From M3007 sp044226205 (GTDB taxonomy: Bacteria > Bacteroidota > Bacteroidia > Chitinophagales > Saprospiraceae): 64,000 nucleotides of DNA. The DNA lies in contig JBGAHL010000002.1 of assembly GCA_044226205.1 (NCBI GenBank), positions 1 to 64,000 on the forward strand, written 5' to 3'. Each line of letters opens with the position of its first letter. The stretch's first letter is position 1. The translations under genes were made by a program, and so were the position numbers. Of this stretch, positions 44,201 through 53,995 are shown piece after piece. Below the pieces are notes generated by a model. The model was not told the origin of the DNA and searched no databases. It worked only from the letters and a program-made list of their open reading frames with translations.

Positions 44201-45043
44201 TTAAGTCAACCCGCGTATTTTTCTGAAACTGAACCACATACCGCCCATCGACACGAGGGTTGAAATGAGGTAGAACAGAAACGCCACTGCAACGGATTTT
44301 TCCGAGTCGAGGTTCAGCATTTTGGCGCCCCACAAAAAAGTCAGCTCGCGGGCGCCCGTGCCCCCGATCGTGAGCGGCAGCATGGCAGCGACCGACGAGA
44401 CGAGGAAAATAAGGGAGTACCCGATCCAGTTCGCGCCTTCGCCCAGGGCGTACATCAGCCCGAGCGCGCACACCAGTTGCGCCACTTGCACCACCAGCGA
44501 TTGCAGGTTGAGCCCCCAAAAAAGGTTGCGATCGGTATTGACCAGCCACACAAACAGCCACCACGACACTGGCACGCTCAGCACCAGGCCGACCACCCAC
44601 AGCGGCAACCAGGGCTGCAAAGGCGGCAACAGGCAGGCCAGCGCCAGGGCCAGCTGACCGAGGGCCAGCATGCCCGAAAGCCGGTCGTAAAGGGTGAGCG
44701 AAAACAGGGGCCGGAAGGGTTTGCCGAAGGCATCCATCAGGATCTTGATTTTGTAACCATCGCCGCTGACGCCGCCGGGCAGCAGCAGGTTGTAGTACAT
44801 GCCCAGCCAGTACAATTCGAGGTTGGTGCGCCGCGAAAGCCGCAGATCGCCGGCGCCAAGCAAAGCCCGAAAGCGCTCCGCGGCCACCAGTTTGGACGCC
44901 ACAAACCACAACAAGGCCCACAACAACCACAGTGGATTGGCGCGCCGGAGCATATCGGCCAGCTGCTTCGGGTCAATGGCGCGCAGCACCAGCCACACGA
45001 TCAGCGCCGACACGGCTATTTTCAGCAATGTTTTCCAGTTCAT
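44201..45043 (-). CDS. Flippase-like membrane protein (LPG_synthase_TM / UPF0104)
   Basis: 280 residues from ATG 45043. About seven transmembrane helices starting with LLKIAVSALIVWLVLRAIDP. Motifs of the family: NLELYWLGMYYNLLLPGGVSGDGYKI and LPLTIGGTGARELTFLWGAKML. This family covers the transmembrane part of MprF and AglD-type proteins that are thought to move or hold lipid-linked substrates. Its start overlaps the stop of the GT2 gene by 4 bp, so the two are translationally coupled, and together with the epimerase they suggest a small lipid-linked glycan pathway. Direction and substrate unknown. Confidence 0.85.
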   Translation of the reverse strand: MNWKTLLKIAVSALIVWLVLRAIDPKQLADMLRRANPLWLLWALLWFVASKLVAAERFRALLGAGDLRLSRRTNLELYWLGMYYNLLLPGGVSGDGYKIKILMDAFGKPFRPLFSLTLYDRLSGMLALGQLALALACLLPPLQPWLPLWVVGLVLSVPVSWWLFVWLVNTDRNLFWGLNLQSLVVQVAQLVCALGLMYALGEGANWIGYSLIFLVSSVAAMLPLTIGGTGARELTFLWGAKMLNLDSEKSVAVAFLFYLISTLVSMGGMWFSFRKIRGLT

Positions 45044-45990
45044 GAGGCAGCCGTTGCAGGCTCGTGGATGCGGCGGATTTTGTACGGTTTCTTTTCCTGC
45101 GATTCATAGTAGGTCCGCACCTGCAACTCTGCCAGAATGCCCAGGGCAATCAGTTGCAGGCCGGCCATAAACAAGCCGCCGCCCATCAGCAGCAGCGGGC
45201 GGCCCCAGATGTCGTGCCCCAGTATTTTTTCAATTAAAAGGTAAAACAACACGGCGGAGCCGATCAGCAGCGACACCACGCCCCAGCCGCCGAACAGCTG
45301 CATGGGCTTGTGCCGAAAACGTTTGAGGAAAAGGATCAGCAGCAGATCGCTCAACACCCGCAGGGTCCGGTTGATGCCGTATTTCGATTTGCCGTGCTGA
45401 CGGGCGTGGTGCCGCACGGGCGTTTCGTCCATGCGGGCGCCTTCGAGGTCGGCCAGCACGGGGATGAAGCGGTGGAGTTCGCCGTAAAGGCCCAGGCTTT
45501 TGGCCAGGTCGGCGCGAAACACCTTGAGCGTGCAGCCGTAGTCGTGCAAATACACGCCCGAGGCCCGGCGGATCATCCAGTTGGCGATACGGCTGGGGAT
45601 TTTGCGGAGAAACATGCCGTCCTGCCGTTTTTGTCGCACGCCTGCCAGCATGTCCAGTTCGTCGCGCTGCGCGATGTCGAGCATGCGGGGGATGTCGGCG
45701 GGATCGTTTTGCAGGTCGCCGTCGAGGGTGGCGATCCACTCGCCGCGGGCGGCGGCGATGCCGGCGGCGAGGGCTGCGCTTTGGCCGTAGTTGCGGCGAA
45801 ATTCGAGGACGCGCAGGCGCGGATTGCCGCTGTTTTTTAGTTCGGCAAGCGTACCGTCGCGGGAGCCGTCGTCCACGTACACGATTTCGTAATCCATCCC
45901 CGCCAGCGCCGCGTCGATCTGGGCAAGCATGGGGCGGATGTTCTCTTGTTCATTGTACACACAAACGACAACGGATAAATACGGCGACAT
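45040..45990 (-). CDS. GT2 glycosyltransferase, polyprenyl-phosphate-sugar synthase (GtrB/DPM) type
   Basis: 316 residues from ATG 45990 (MSPYLSVVVCVYNEQENI; an in-frame start at 46014 would add eight residues). GT-A domain: VVVCVYNEQENI, YEIVYVDDGSRDGTL, EFRRNYGQSAALAAGI and metal-binding DGDLQNDPADIP. Two C-terminal transmembrane helices (GWGVVSLLIGSAVLFYLLIEKIL, LLMGGGLFMAGLQLIALGILAEL) followed by VRTYYESQEKKPYKIRR, the usual tail of this family. It makes a polyprenyl-phosphate-linked sugar on the inner face of the membrane, a donor that GT-C enzymes such as the 41598 product use. Coupled to the flippase-like gene by a 4-bp overlap. Confidence 0.92.
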   Translation of the reverse strand: MSPYLSVVVCVYNEQENIRPMLAQIDAALAGMDYEIVYVDDGSRDGTLAELKNSGNPRLRVLEFRRNYGQSAALAAGIAAARGEWIATLDGDLQNDPADIPRMLDIAQRDELDMLAGVRQKRQDGMFLRKIPSRIANWMIRRASGVYLHDYGCTLKVFRADLAKSLGLYGELHRFIPVLADLEGARMDETPVRHHARQHGKSKYGINRTLRVLSDLLLILFLKRFRHKPMQLFGGWGVVSLLIGSAVLFYLLIEKILGHDIWGRPLLLMGGGLFMAGLQLIALGILAELQVRTYYESQEKKPYKIRRIHEPATAAS

Positions 45991-46037
45991 GGATGGACCT
46001 TTTTTGCGCCGCAAAGTTCAGAAATAATCGGCGGCCG

Positions 46038-47510
46038 TCAGTCCGTCAGCGGAAATTCCTCTACCACCTTCTTGTTGTAGGCCTTCCAACCGCCCCGAAA
46101 ATCGCGCGCCGACACGGCCATAAACGCCGCCATACGCGTCGAATTCAGTTGTTCCAGCAGCAGGCGGCAGTCGCCCTCGTATTTGATGCAGTAGCCGGAG
46201 TAAAACGTGGCGTCCTCCTGTTCATGCAGGATGAAGTTGGGCTGCCGGTTCATGGGCGAAAAAAGGATCTTCCGCCCGAAACTCGTGTCCAAACCCTGCG
46301 AACGGGCATAAGCATACCACGCGGGCTGCACGGGCCGGCCGTTGTCGCGGCGTTCGAGTTCGGGACGCACCGAGCACAGGTAGGCCCAGGCCAGGGGAAA
46401 TTCGCGCCGCAGGGTTTCTTCGGGGATCAGCCGGGTTTTGCCCTCGTGTTTCTGATAGGGAAAAAGGGCAAATTCAAGGATCGGGTCGGCGCTGCTTTTA
46501 AGCGTGGAAGCCTTGATAAGGGGTTTTAAAATAGCCTTTTCCAGTTTCACCCGACCGCGCAGCCGGGTCAGGGCCCACACGTGTTGCCCGTCTATTTTTT
46601 CAATGGGGAAAAAATAAGCCTTGTCGCAAAGCGTGGTAATGCCCACGTGGATGCGGGCCACGTCTTTCAGGCGTTTGCCCTTGTGTTCCGGCAGGGTTTC
46701 GCCGCCGAGTTGCCAAAATTTTTTACCCCTAATTTTTTCAAAATCAAGGTGTTGGCTCAAAAATTCATTCTTGTCGATCGCCTGCTCGTAGCGAAATACG
46801 TCCCTCTCCTCCGTGCCAAACACTGCGATGGCGCTGTACGTCGTGGCGTTGTCAAAAATCTGGATGTCTCCGTAATTGGTCAGTTGCAACAGGCTCCTGC
46901 TGCGGGCAAAATACTCGCGCAAGGGCCGGCCGGTTTCGGTAAAAAAAAAGGTGTTGGGCGTGATAAATCCGCAGCGGCCGCCCGGCGCCAGCAGGCGGGT
47001 GGCGAGTTCGTAAAAAGCGATGTAAATGTCGGTGGAGCCGCTGCGACAAAACCCGAAATGCTCGCGGATGTACTGCCGCTGCCCGGCTTCGAGGTGCTGA
47101 ATACGGATGTAGGGCGGGTTGCCGACGACAAAATCGAACTGCCCGGCGCCAGCGGCCTCCTGACGCAGCGCGTCGCAGCAGCGCAGGTTCCAGTCGACCC
47201 GCAAGCCCAGCGGCGCGGTCAGGGCGTCGAGTCGGGCGCGGCAATCGGCCAGGGCCTGCGGGTCAATGTCCCAGCCATGCACCCGGCCGAGGTGGGTGGC
47301 CAGCGTCTTTTTATCCGACCAGTCGATGATGCGTTGCACGATGGCTTCCAGAAAACGACCGTCGCCGCAGGCCGGGTCGAGTACCGGCCGGCCGAGCGCT
47401 GCAGGGCTGTCAAAACCCGTGTTGTTCAGGATTTTCTCCACCACAAACGACGGCGTAAACACCTGGCCGGTGAGTTTTTGACGATCGTATTGGCGCGCGA
47501 GGGAAGCCAT
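46038..47510 (-). CDS. Orphan N6-adenine DNA methyltransferase (TaqI/Eco57I type)
   Basis: 490 residues from ATG 47510. N-terminal SAM-dependent domain: QKLTGQVFTPSFVVEKIL, motif I LDPACGDGRFL (about 44-54), acidic WDIDP after strand 2, and motif IV NPPYIRI (131-137), the catalytic N/DPPY of N6-adenine enzymes. The C-terminal half (about 270-490) looks like a TaqI-type target-recognition domain (LKDVARIHVGITTLCDKAYFF, KPLIKASTL, FLHEQ-like FILHEQEDATFYSGYC). No PD-(D/E)XK nuclease motif and no restriction gene nearby. It is followed at 47 bp by the GT2 gene. The start codon overlaps a TTGATRAGG repeat tract (47510-47574) by one base, and a large hairpin separates it from the upstream gene. 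Confidence 0.88.
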   Translation of the reverse strand: MASLARQYDRQKLTGQVFTPSFVVEKILNNTGFDSPAALGRPVLDPACGDGRFLEAIVQRIIDWSDKKTLATHLGRVHGWDIDPQALADCRARLDALTAPLGLRVDWNLRCCDALRQEAAGAGQFDFVVGNPPYIRIQHLEAGQRQYIREHFGFCRSGSTDIYIAFYELATRLLAPGGRCGFITPNTFFFTETGRPLREYFARSRSLLQLTNYGDIQIFDNATTYSAIAVFGTEERDVFRYEQAIDKNEFLSQHLDFEKIRGKKFWQLGGETLPEHKGKRLKDVARIHVGITTLCDKAYFFPIEKIDGQHVWALTRLRGRVKLEKAILKPLIKASTLKSSADPILEFALFPYQKHEGKTRLIPEETLRREFPLAWAYLCSVRPELERRDNGRPVQPAWYAYARSQGLDTSFGRKILFSPMNRQPNFILHEQEDATFYSGYCIKYEGDCRLLLEQLNSTRMAAFMAVSARDFRGGWKAYNKKVVEEFPLTD

Positions 47511-47574
47511 TGATGAGGGTTGATGAGGAAGGGTTGATGAGGTTGATAAGGGTTGATAAGGTTGATAAAAAGGG
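47510..47574. repeat. Short tandem repeat tract directly upstream of the methyltransferase
   Basis: TTGAT recurs at 47510, 47520, 47534, 47543, 47553 and 47562, each followed by GAGG or AAGG, giving six irregular 9-14-bp units (minus strand: repeats of CCTTATCAA ending in the ATG). It occupies the whole 5' untranslated region next to the start. Such tracts can change length by slippage. Confidence 0.75.
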
Positions 47575-47580
47575 TTTTTA

Positions 47581-47663
47581 CCGCCCCGCCCGACCCCAAC
47601 CCCAACCCAACCCTATAAGGGTTTAGAACCCTTATAGGGTTGGGTTGGGGTCGGGCGGGGCGG
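47581..47663. repeat. Large inverted repeat with CCCTATAAGGGTT core, copy 2
   Basis: The left arm (47581-47623) begins CCGCCCCGCCCGACCCCAAC and ends CCCTATAAGGGTT. The right arm (47627-47663) is its reverse complement, lacking one 6-bp AACCCC unit. Three-base loop. It lies 67 bp after the stop of the 47730 gene on that strand, so it probably terminates it, and shares its core with 31909-31939. Confidence 0.8.
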
Positions 47664-47729
47664 GGTCGGACCCAGCGTGGGGCTAAGGTGAGTAAGTGGT
47701 GGGTAAAAACATACAGGATTTACACACTT

Positions 47730-50700
47730 TTACCGCAACACCGTCACCTCCCCGTAAAGGGGTTTGATCTCTCCGCTGCATTCCACTTCCAGCAGCCACA
47801 CATAGGTATCGACCGGGGCGGGTTTGCCATCGATGTTGCCGTCCCAGGCGGCTGCGGGGCCTGTTTCGTCGTACACTTTGGCGCCCCAGCGGTCGAACAC
47901 GCGCAGACGGACCACCGCTGGCGCATTTTCTATCGGAGCCGGCCGGAAGGTATCGTTTGTACCGTCGTTGTCGGGTGTGATGGCGTTGGGAATTTTCAAC
48001 TCGCCCACATCGCAGGGTGGCGAGAAGCGCAGGTGGACCTCCCAGGTGGCCGAACAGCCGTCGTCGGTCGTCACGGTCAGCGAATAGACGGTGACGGTAT
48101 CTCCCGGGGATGCCAGCGGGTTGGGACAATCGACGCAGCTCAGGCCGGCGGCCGGCGACCAGTGGTAGTGTGCAAAACCCGGAGGACCAAGGAGTTGTAC
48201 GGAATCGCCGGAAATGACGTAGAGGGTGTCTGCAATCGGCAGGCCGGGCGCCGCCAGGTTGTTTACCATTACGCAGTGCGTGCTGTCGCAGCCCAGGCTC
48301 GAAAGGAAGGTTTGGCAATATTGTCCCTCATCGACGACCCAGTTGTCGAACACCAGCACCGAGTCTTCGGGACATTTTATTTTTTCTTCCGCCGTATTGC
48401 CCGTCACCTCGAGCAGCAGGCAGACCGTGCTGTCGCAACCGTTGGATTTGGGGTATTGATGACAATAAAAGCCCGGCTGGTCGGTCATGACGCCGAATAC
48501 ATCCACCAAAGTGCCTTCGCAGGTGCGCAGGGTCCCGAGGTTGATGGAATCGCTTTCGAGCACGGTGACCATGACGTCGGCGGCGGTCGAGCAGCCCGCT
48601 GCATTGGTGATGGTGACAAAATAGGTGCTCGTCTGAGCGGGTTGTACCAGCTGCGTGGAATCCGCGGGATCGACGATGCCCGGCCCTTCCCAATGCCAGG
48701 TGGCCGCGGGGCTGGTTTCCAGCAGCGCCGTTTCTCCCCGACAAATGATTTTGTCGGGCGTGGTCAGTACTGGCGCCTCCGAAACAACCACATGATAGCT
48801 GTACTCCAAAAGGCAATCATCGTCCGAGTAGTCGTCCAGAAACAGCAAGTAGGTGCCCGTTGTCGGGGGTGTCCATACGAAATTGGGGCAGTTCGTGCAG
48901 GGCAAGCCCGGGGCTGTAGACCATTGATAAACATGGCCGTTTTGGGCCTGCGGACCCAGGGCCACCGACTCGCCAAGACAAATGAAACTCCCCGCGTCGC
49001 GCTGGTAGTAGGTCGTGAACGGAACCACCACATCGTCGCATTTACAAATTTCACTACCCGGCAGTACCGCCAGCAAACCGCAGGGGTCGGGCACGGCCTG
49101 GCTTGAATCGATCCAGCTCACCGTAAACTTCATACTCGGATCCAGCGAACCGTTAAAATAATGGGTCTCCACGATGGTATCGGCAGCCGTCCATTGGCCG
49201 TCGCCATTCATATCCCGGACGATCAGAATCTGGGCATGCTCAAGTATTTGAATACCGCCGTTGGCCAGCGTAATGGAATAACTCGTCACGCCCTTTTCGG
49301 GATTAGTCGCCACCGAAGAAAGGTAAATAAATATGGGTGGATCATAGGGTTGCAAGGTATAACTGGCTTCTCCCGTCGAAACATACACGGCACAGTTCGC
49401 ATTGATCGTCGGGCAAAAAGCCTCGGATTGCTGACGGGTCTGGACCTGTAACAACACCTCCGCGCACACAGGCGTCGGCGGGGTCGTGAGGCTGAATTGA
49501 AAACTCAGTGCGGAATTGGCCGGCAGCCCGGGAGGAATGGCCAACTGGAGCACGTTTCCGTACTGCTGCGGCCCCCCCGAGGGCGCGTTCTGGCCGGGTG
49601 CGTAGCTGTTGGCCAGGTATTCAAAACCGGCCGGCAACGTAATGTAAATACTGTCGCCCGCTTGCGTGGCGCCGCCGATCTGCAGGTTCACCTTGAACGT
49701 GCGGGTTTCATCGCAGCTGAACGGCAGGGCGCTGCCATTCTCTGAAATACCGATCTGAACGGCGTAATCGGGCGTCAAACCCTCGACACTCAGCGGGTCG
49801 CTGGCCTTGCGCAGGAAGTTGGTGGACTCGCCGCAAAGTTGCTCCGCGCTGGCGCCGAAAACCAGTTGCGAACTGGACACCACCCCGCAGGAGGCCACCA
49901 CTTTGAAACGAATCTGAATGCCGTTTTGTGGGTCCGTATTGACGCCCGGCAAACCGTTTTGCGCCACCGTTGGCACGAGCGATGCCAGGTTCCACTCAAA
50001 GGTGTTGTTGGGCAAAACAGCGGGGTCGGGGACGGGCAGGAACGCGCCCCCGCTCGGGTACGCGACCTGGCTGCTGCCGGGCAAAATCTGCATGCCGCCC
50101 GGCAATTGTACGTTGGCAAAAGGGGCGTAGGCAAATCCCAGATCGGCGTTAAACACCTCAAAAACAATGTAATCGGAAGTGTCGCAGAGGGGCGCGTCGG
50201 CCGGAAACTGGAGCAGATCGAGTTCCAGTTCGGCGAGTTGCGGCCGGAACAACAATTCCAGGGTGTCGCTTGCACAGGATACCGATCCGGGGACCAGGTG
50301 CGGCGCACAATCCCAGCCGTAAATCACCCAGAGGCGCTGTGGATCGCAACTGCTGTTCTGGGCTTTTATCCGCAGATTTTTTTGCGCTAAAATACCCAGC
50401 GTGCCCAACTGGAATACGCCGTTTGAGTTGGCGATCGGTGTGTTTTGGGGCAATTGCAACAATTCAAAATCGGACAACCCGCCTTCGGGATTGACCAGTT
50501 CGATCCAGTAATTGGGACCTGCTACCGGAGCCAGATTACTCAACAAAACGTCGGCGCTCACGTCGCTCGAGGGGAAATCGTAAATGAGTTCGTCGGCGGT
50601 GATCGTGTCGCGGGCCTGGTTGCTGAAAAAGCCGATTTTATTGAGCACAATCTTCACCACCGTGTCGGGCATGCTCAGGCAACCTTCAAAATCGAGGGTC

Positions 50701-53700
50701 AAATATTGCCAGCTCGTGTCGGGCGACCGGAAGGCGCAGGACGGATCGAAAACCAGGTTGGTCTCCAGTTTGTAGCCCTCGTCGTGCGGCACATCGAACG
50801 CCCCCGAAAAATCAATATCGATGTGGGTAGAGTCCTGGGTAAAAGGCAGGGGCAGGTTTTGATAAGCCGGCTGATTGACACCCTCCTGCAGGTGCAGGTA
50901 TTTGAGCGTCGCTGCGTTCAGGTTCAGTTGGTCCAGCACTAAAAAATCATAGTCGATAACCCGATTGAGTTGCCTGACTTCGAAGGGGAACAGGTTTTCC
51001 CGCGCGATGGCAATCGCGTAGGAAAACGGCTTGATTTCCTGCGAATTCTGACAGGGCCTGATGCCAAACGTGTTGTTGGTGACCGTGTCGCGGTAGCCCG
51101 AGTATTGAAACATCAAGGTATCGAAACGCCGGTAGGCATAGAAATCGGGATAGTCGATACTTTCCGGCTGGAAGGCCATTTCAAAATTGATGAGCGGCGG
51201 GCTGTGCTGCTCACAGTAGGGCGTGTAGTTAAAATCAAGTTTGAAATCGGTAACTACCTGAATCGAATCGCCTGCCGAAAAGACAAAACAGGGCGGCACA
51301 CAACCCAGTTCTTGCAAATAATTCACATTCAGGTTAAGCCGCTGGCGCATCGTAACCAGTTCGTCGATCTTGACGGTCGGTTGTACGTTTACGTTGGTAA
51401 CGATGCCGTACAGATTTTTGTAAATCACATCCAGCGAATCAACGGAGCACTCGTAATATTCTCCCGTACTGCTGTCCCAGATACGAATCATGGCCCCGAG
51501 GTTTCGAAAACGTTTCGGATTGGCGAAGAAACCCCGCGCTGTGGCCACGTCAAACGCATCGTTCACGTTGGCATAAGGGATGTCGCTTCGGATCACTTCG
51601 GTAAAAATATTGTACTCAAGACCACACAAACTATCACCCGTGAGCACCCGCGTCCCCATGATCACATGCATGGTATCGCCCGGCAAAAAGCGGTCGCGCC
51701 GTATTTTCAGGGTATCGACGACGCCCACATCCGCCGCGCGGTTGTCGTCGTGATCGGGCAAACCCAGGTTGAGGCGGTACGCCTCGAAAGAATGCCGCAA
51801 ACTGCCATTATAATAACAGGCGCCGCAGCCCTCACCGGCGCCGCCGCCGCCACCGTTGGTGGTAGGTACCGTATCGAGCGGACATGCGCATTCCGTCTGC
51901 AACTTAAAATCCGAACAGGACGAAAGCCCGCAAGTCAGATTGTCATCGAGTTTTTTTGTCAAAACAAACTGCCCCTCTCCCTTGAATCCGCACGCCGAAC
52001 AAACCACGTTGAGGATAGAAAAATTGCCGGTCGGCCCCGGCGGCGGGACCGGCGGCAAATACGAATAAGTGCCGTCGGAAAGGCAGTAGGTGCGCAGACA
52101 GAAAGGCACGAAAATCGAGTCGTTCGGCAAAGGCAAATCGTACGCGATCCGCACCCGCGTGATCGTGTCGTAGGTCACCAGGGTATCCAGGGTAATCAAT
52201 ACGGGGCTTTCCCCATCGGCTATCGGTTCGCAGGCGGGATCCAAAAACACCCCCCAGGGCAGATCGAGTTGCAACCAGGCATAGCCTTCATCCTGCAGCA
52301 AACGCCCCGACTGGATGTAGTACAGAAATGTATCCTGTTGCCCATTTTCCACACAATCCCCGATGGAGAAGGTGATTCCCCCTTGCCAGGTCGCCAGGTC
52401 GAGCTGGGGCCCGAGCAAAAACGTATCGGCCACCGAGCCGCCTTCGGGGCATTCCACCACATGGAAAAAACTGCCCAGCAAGGGATACAGGGTCGGGTCG
52501 CAGGCTTCCGTGCAAAAGAAGGTGTTGAATAAAATATCCATCGTACCGCCCGCTGGCACGGTCGGGATTACCAAAATGACCAGGCTGTCGTGTTGGACAT
52601 TGCACAGGGGCAAGGTGGTCGGCACGGCCAGATTGGGCGTCACGGGTGTTTCCGATCCGCCGATTTTATAACGAAACGACCCGCCTTCCATGGCAAACTT
52701 GTCGGGCTTCGTGGATACCAGTTGCACCAGCACGTTGTTGGCGGGCGCATTGCCCTGGTTTTCGATGTGAATCGTTTGCGCCGCCGGATATTCTGCACAA
52801 CGATCGAAAGGATAGCCGTACTCGGACGTGAAAACCAGTTTGGGCAGTTTGTCGTAGGGTAAAATTGTGACCTCCGCAGCCACGCTGTCGCCCTGACAAC
52901 TGGCCGCCGCGACCGTACAAGCCCAGGCCGCTGTAATGCTGGAATTGACTTCGAAACCCGTCGGGATGGCACAATCGGTGATGGTGATTTTTTCTTCAAT
53001 CAGGACCGTCTCGTTGAACTCCAGCAAATCGTCGCCGTCGCCGAAACCCGTAAAAAACGCTCCGTCGAATTGCGCCTGAAACAAGGTGGGCTGGTCATTT
53101 TGGCCGCTTGCGCCGCTGGTTTGAATACTGATCCCGGCAGGATGGACGTCCTGCAAGCGCAAATGCCGGATAGCGCCCAGGCGTGTATTCTGCACATGCA
53201 GGGTGCGCACCAGCATATCGCCTTTTTGCCCGGACACGGAGTCGTTGTCAACTTGTGTAATGACCAGCAGCCCCGTTTCCACGATAAAACTGGCCGTGGT
53301 GATCTGCTCCGCCTGCGCTCCGTTGCGCACCCGGAGCACGAGCGGGAACAAATCGCCGTTGTTGATGGCTTCCACCAAACCGCAACCGGCGCCGAGGATC
53401 ATTTTTACCACAACAGGCGCGCCGGGCTGGAGCACGGGAAGCGATAAAACGGGTTTGTTCAGGTTGGAAATGCTGGATTCGCCTGCGCCCATCGCGCTGC
53501 CGGGCTGGTATTCCAGCCCCGACGGCATTTCCACTTCCAGCAAGGCGCCGCTGATCGGCTCAAAGGTGTTGTTGGTCACCGTCACGGTAAGCGTGTCGGC
53601 GTCGCAAACGAACAACTGGTCGGGCGTTTGGTATAAAATGGTAAAATTCTGGGAAAAGGCAGGCAGGCAGGCAGCGACAAACACTGCGCAGAGAAGAAGA

Positions 53701-53711
53701 ATACGTTCCAC
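47730..53711 (-). CDS. Giant T9SS type B (CHU_C) surface protein
   Basis: 1993 residues from GTG 53711; no in-frame ATG gives the signal peptide (MERILLLCAVFVAACLPAFSQ). The body is a chain of DUF11/CARDB-like beta domains (VTVTNNTFEPISGALLEVEMP, IHIENQGNAPANNVLVQL, ITLANGGIQILEHAQI), with many Cys pairs. Near the C-terminus are Ig-like domains (CLGESVALGPQAQNGHVYQW, LAQ-like TTPDKIICRGETALLE) and two modules with CDSTVCLLLEV and CDSTHCVMV, related to the 51-residue repeats of the 26061 gene. The last 95 residues are a gliding-motility-associated type B sorting domain (IPNAITPDNDGTNDTFRP, VFDRWGAKVYD). Expected at the cell surface or released; probably structural or adhesive. Hairpin 47581-47663 follows. 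Confidence 0.88.
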   Translation of the reverse strand: MERILLLCAVFVAACLPAFSQNFTILYQTPDQLFVCDADTLTVTVTNNTFEPISGALLEVEMPSGLEYQPGSAMGAGESSISNLNKPVLSLPVLQPGAPVVVKMILGAGCGLVEAINNGDLFPLVLRVRNGAQAEQITTASFIVETGLLVITQVDNDSVSGQKGDMLVRTLHVQNTRLGAIRHLRLQDVHPAGISIQTSGASGQNDQPTLFQAQFDGAFFTGFGDGDDLLEFNETVLIEEKITITDCAIPTGFEVNSSITAAWACTVAAASCQGDSVAAEVTILPYDKLPKLVFTSEYGYPFDRCAEYPAAQTIHIENQGNAPANNVLVQLVSTKPDKFAMEGGSFRYKIGGSETPVTPNLAVPTTLPLCNVQHDSLVILVIPTVPAGGTMDILFNTFFCTEACDPTLYPLLGSFFHVVECPEGGSVADTFLLGPQLDLATWQGGITFSIGDCVENGQQDTFLYYIQSGRLLQDEGYAWLQLDLPWGVFLDPACEPIADGESPVLITLDTLVTYDTITRVRIAYDLPLPNDSIFVPFCLRTYCLSDGTYSYLPPVPPPGPTGNFSILNVVCSACGFKGEGQFVLTKKLDDNLTCGLSSCSDFKLQTECACPLDTVPTTNGGGGGAGEGCGACYYNGSLRHSFEAYRLNLGLPDHDDNRAADVGVVDTLKIRRDRFLPGDTMHVIMGTRVLTGDSLCGLEYNIFTEVIRSDIPYANVNDAFDVATARGFFANPKRFRNLGAMIRIWDSSTGEYYECSVDSLDVIYKNLYGIVTNVNVQPTVKIDELVTMRQRLNLNVNYLQELGCVPPCFVFSAGDSIQVVTDFKLDFNYTPYCEQHSPPLINFEMAFQPESIDYPDFYAYRRFDTLMFQYSGYRDTVTNNTFGIRPCQNSQEIKPFSYAIAIARENLFPFEVRQLNRVIDYDFLVLDQLNLNAATLKYLHLQEGVNQPAYQNLPLPFTQDSTHIDIDFSGAFDVPHDEGYKLETNLVFDPSCAFRSPDTSWQYLTLDFEGCLSMPDTVVKIVLNKIGFFSNQARDTITADELIYDFPSSDVSADVLLSNLAPVAGPNYWIELVNPEGGLSDFELLQLPQNTPIANSNGVFQLGTLGILAQKNLRIKAQNSSCDPQRLWVIYGWDCAPHLVPGSVSCASDTLELLFRPQLAELELDLLQFPADAPLCDTSDYIVFEVFNADLGFAYAPFANVQLPGGMQILPGSSQVAYPSGGAFLPVPDPAVLPNNTFEWNLASLVPTVAQNGLPGVNTDPQNGIQIRFKVVASCGVVSSSQLVFGASAEQLCGESTNFLRKASDPLSVEGLTPDYAVQIGISENGSALPFSCDETRTFKVNLQIGGATQAGDSIYITLPAGFEYLANSYAPGQNAPSGGPQQYGNVLQLAIPPGLPANSALSFQFSLTTPPTPVCAEVLLQVQTRQQSEAFCPTINANCAVYVSTGEASYTLQPYDPPIFIYLSSVATNPEKGVTSYSITLANGGIQILEHAQILIVRDMNGDGQWTAADTIVETHYFNGSLDPSMKFTVSWIDSSQAVPDPCGLLAVLPGSEICKCDDVVVPFTTYYQRDAGSFICLGESVALGPQAQNGHVYQWSTAPGLPCTNCPNFVWTPPTTGTYLLFLDDYSDDDCLLEYSYHVVVSEAPVLTTPDKIICRGETALLETSPAATWHWEGPGIVDPADSTQLVQPAQTSTYFVTITNAAGCSTAADVMVTVLESDSINLGTLRTCEGTLVDVFGVMTDQPGFYCHQYPKSNGCDSTVCLLLEVTGNTAEEKIKCPEDSVLVFDNWVVDEGQYCQTFLSSLGCDSTHCVMVNNLAAPGLPIADTLYVISGDSVQLLGPPGFAHYHWSPAAGLSCVDCPNPLASPGDTVTVYSLTVTTDDGCSATWEVHLRFSPPCDVGELKIPNAITPDNDGTNDTFRPAPIENAPAVVRLRVFDRWGAKVYDETGPAAAWDGNIDGKPAPVDTYVWLLEVECSGEIKPLYGEVTVLR

Positions 53712-53995
53712 AGGAGAGAATAAGATTAGGTGAACAGGATTTCTTTACCGGGAATAAAAGTAGTAATGTTCCAACATCAAGTAAATAACAGAAGGCAAAA
53801 ACTGGTCCAGTAATTACAATGTTATGCCCATGAGAGCACTCTGCCAATTTTTATACTTTGCCCAGGCAACCATGCATCGCATGATTCTGCTCATAAACCT
53901 CCCTTGCAGATTCCGTATTGTCCAACACCATCGTATCCACACGGACCATTACCTACAATGCGCTAATTTGGCGCACTTTATCACCCGCTTTCGCC

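Noticed and set aside
46038..47510. Type IIG restriction-modification enzyme
   Set aside because: 490 residues leave no room for an N-terminal nuclease domain, no PD-(D/E)XK-type motif was seen, and no neighbouring gene looks like a restriction enzyme.
50970..52532. 520-codon plus-strand open frame inside the 1993-residue gene
   Set aside because: Arg/Val/Gly-rich shadow frame; the opposite strand encodes the T9SS type B protein.
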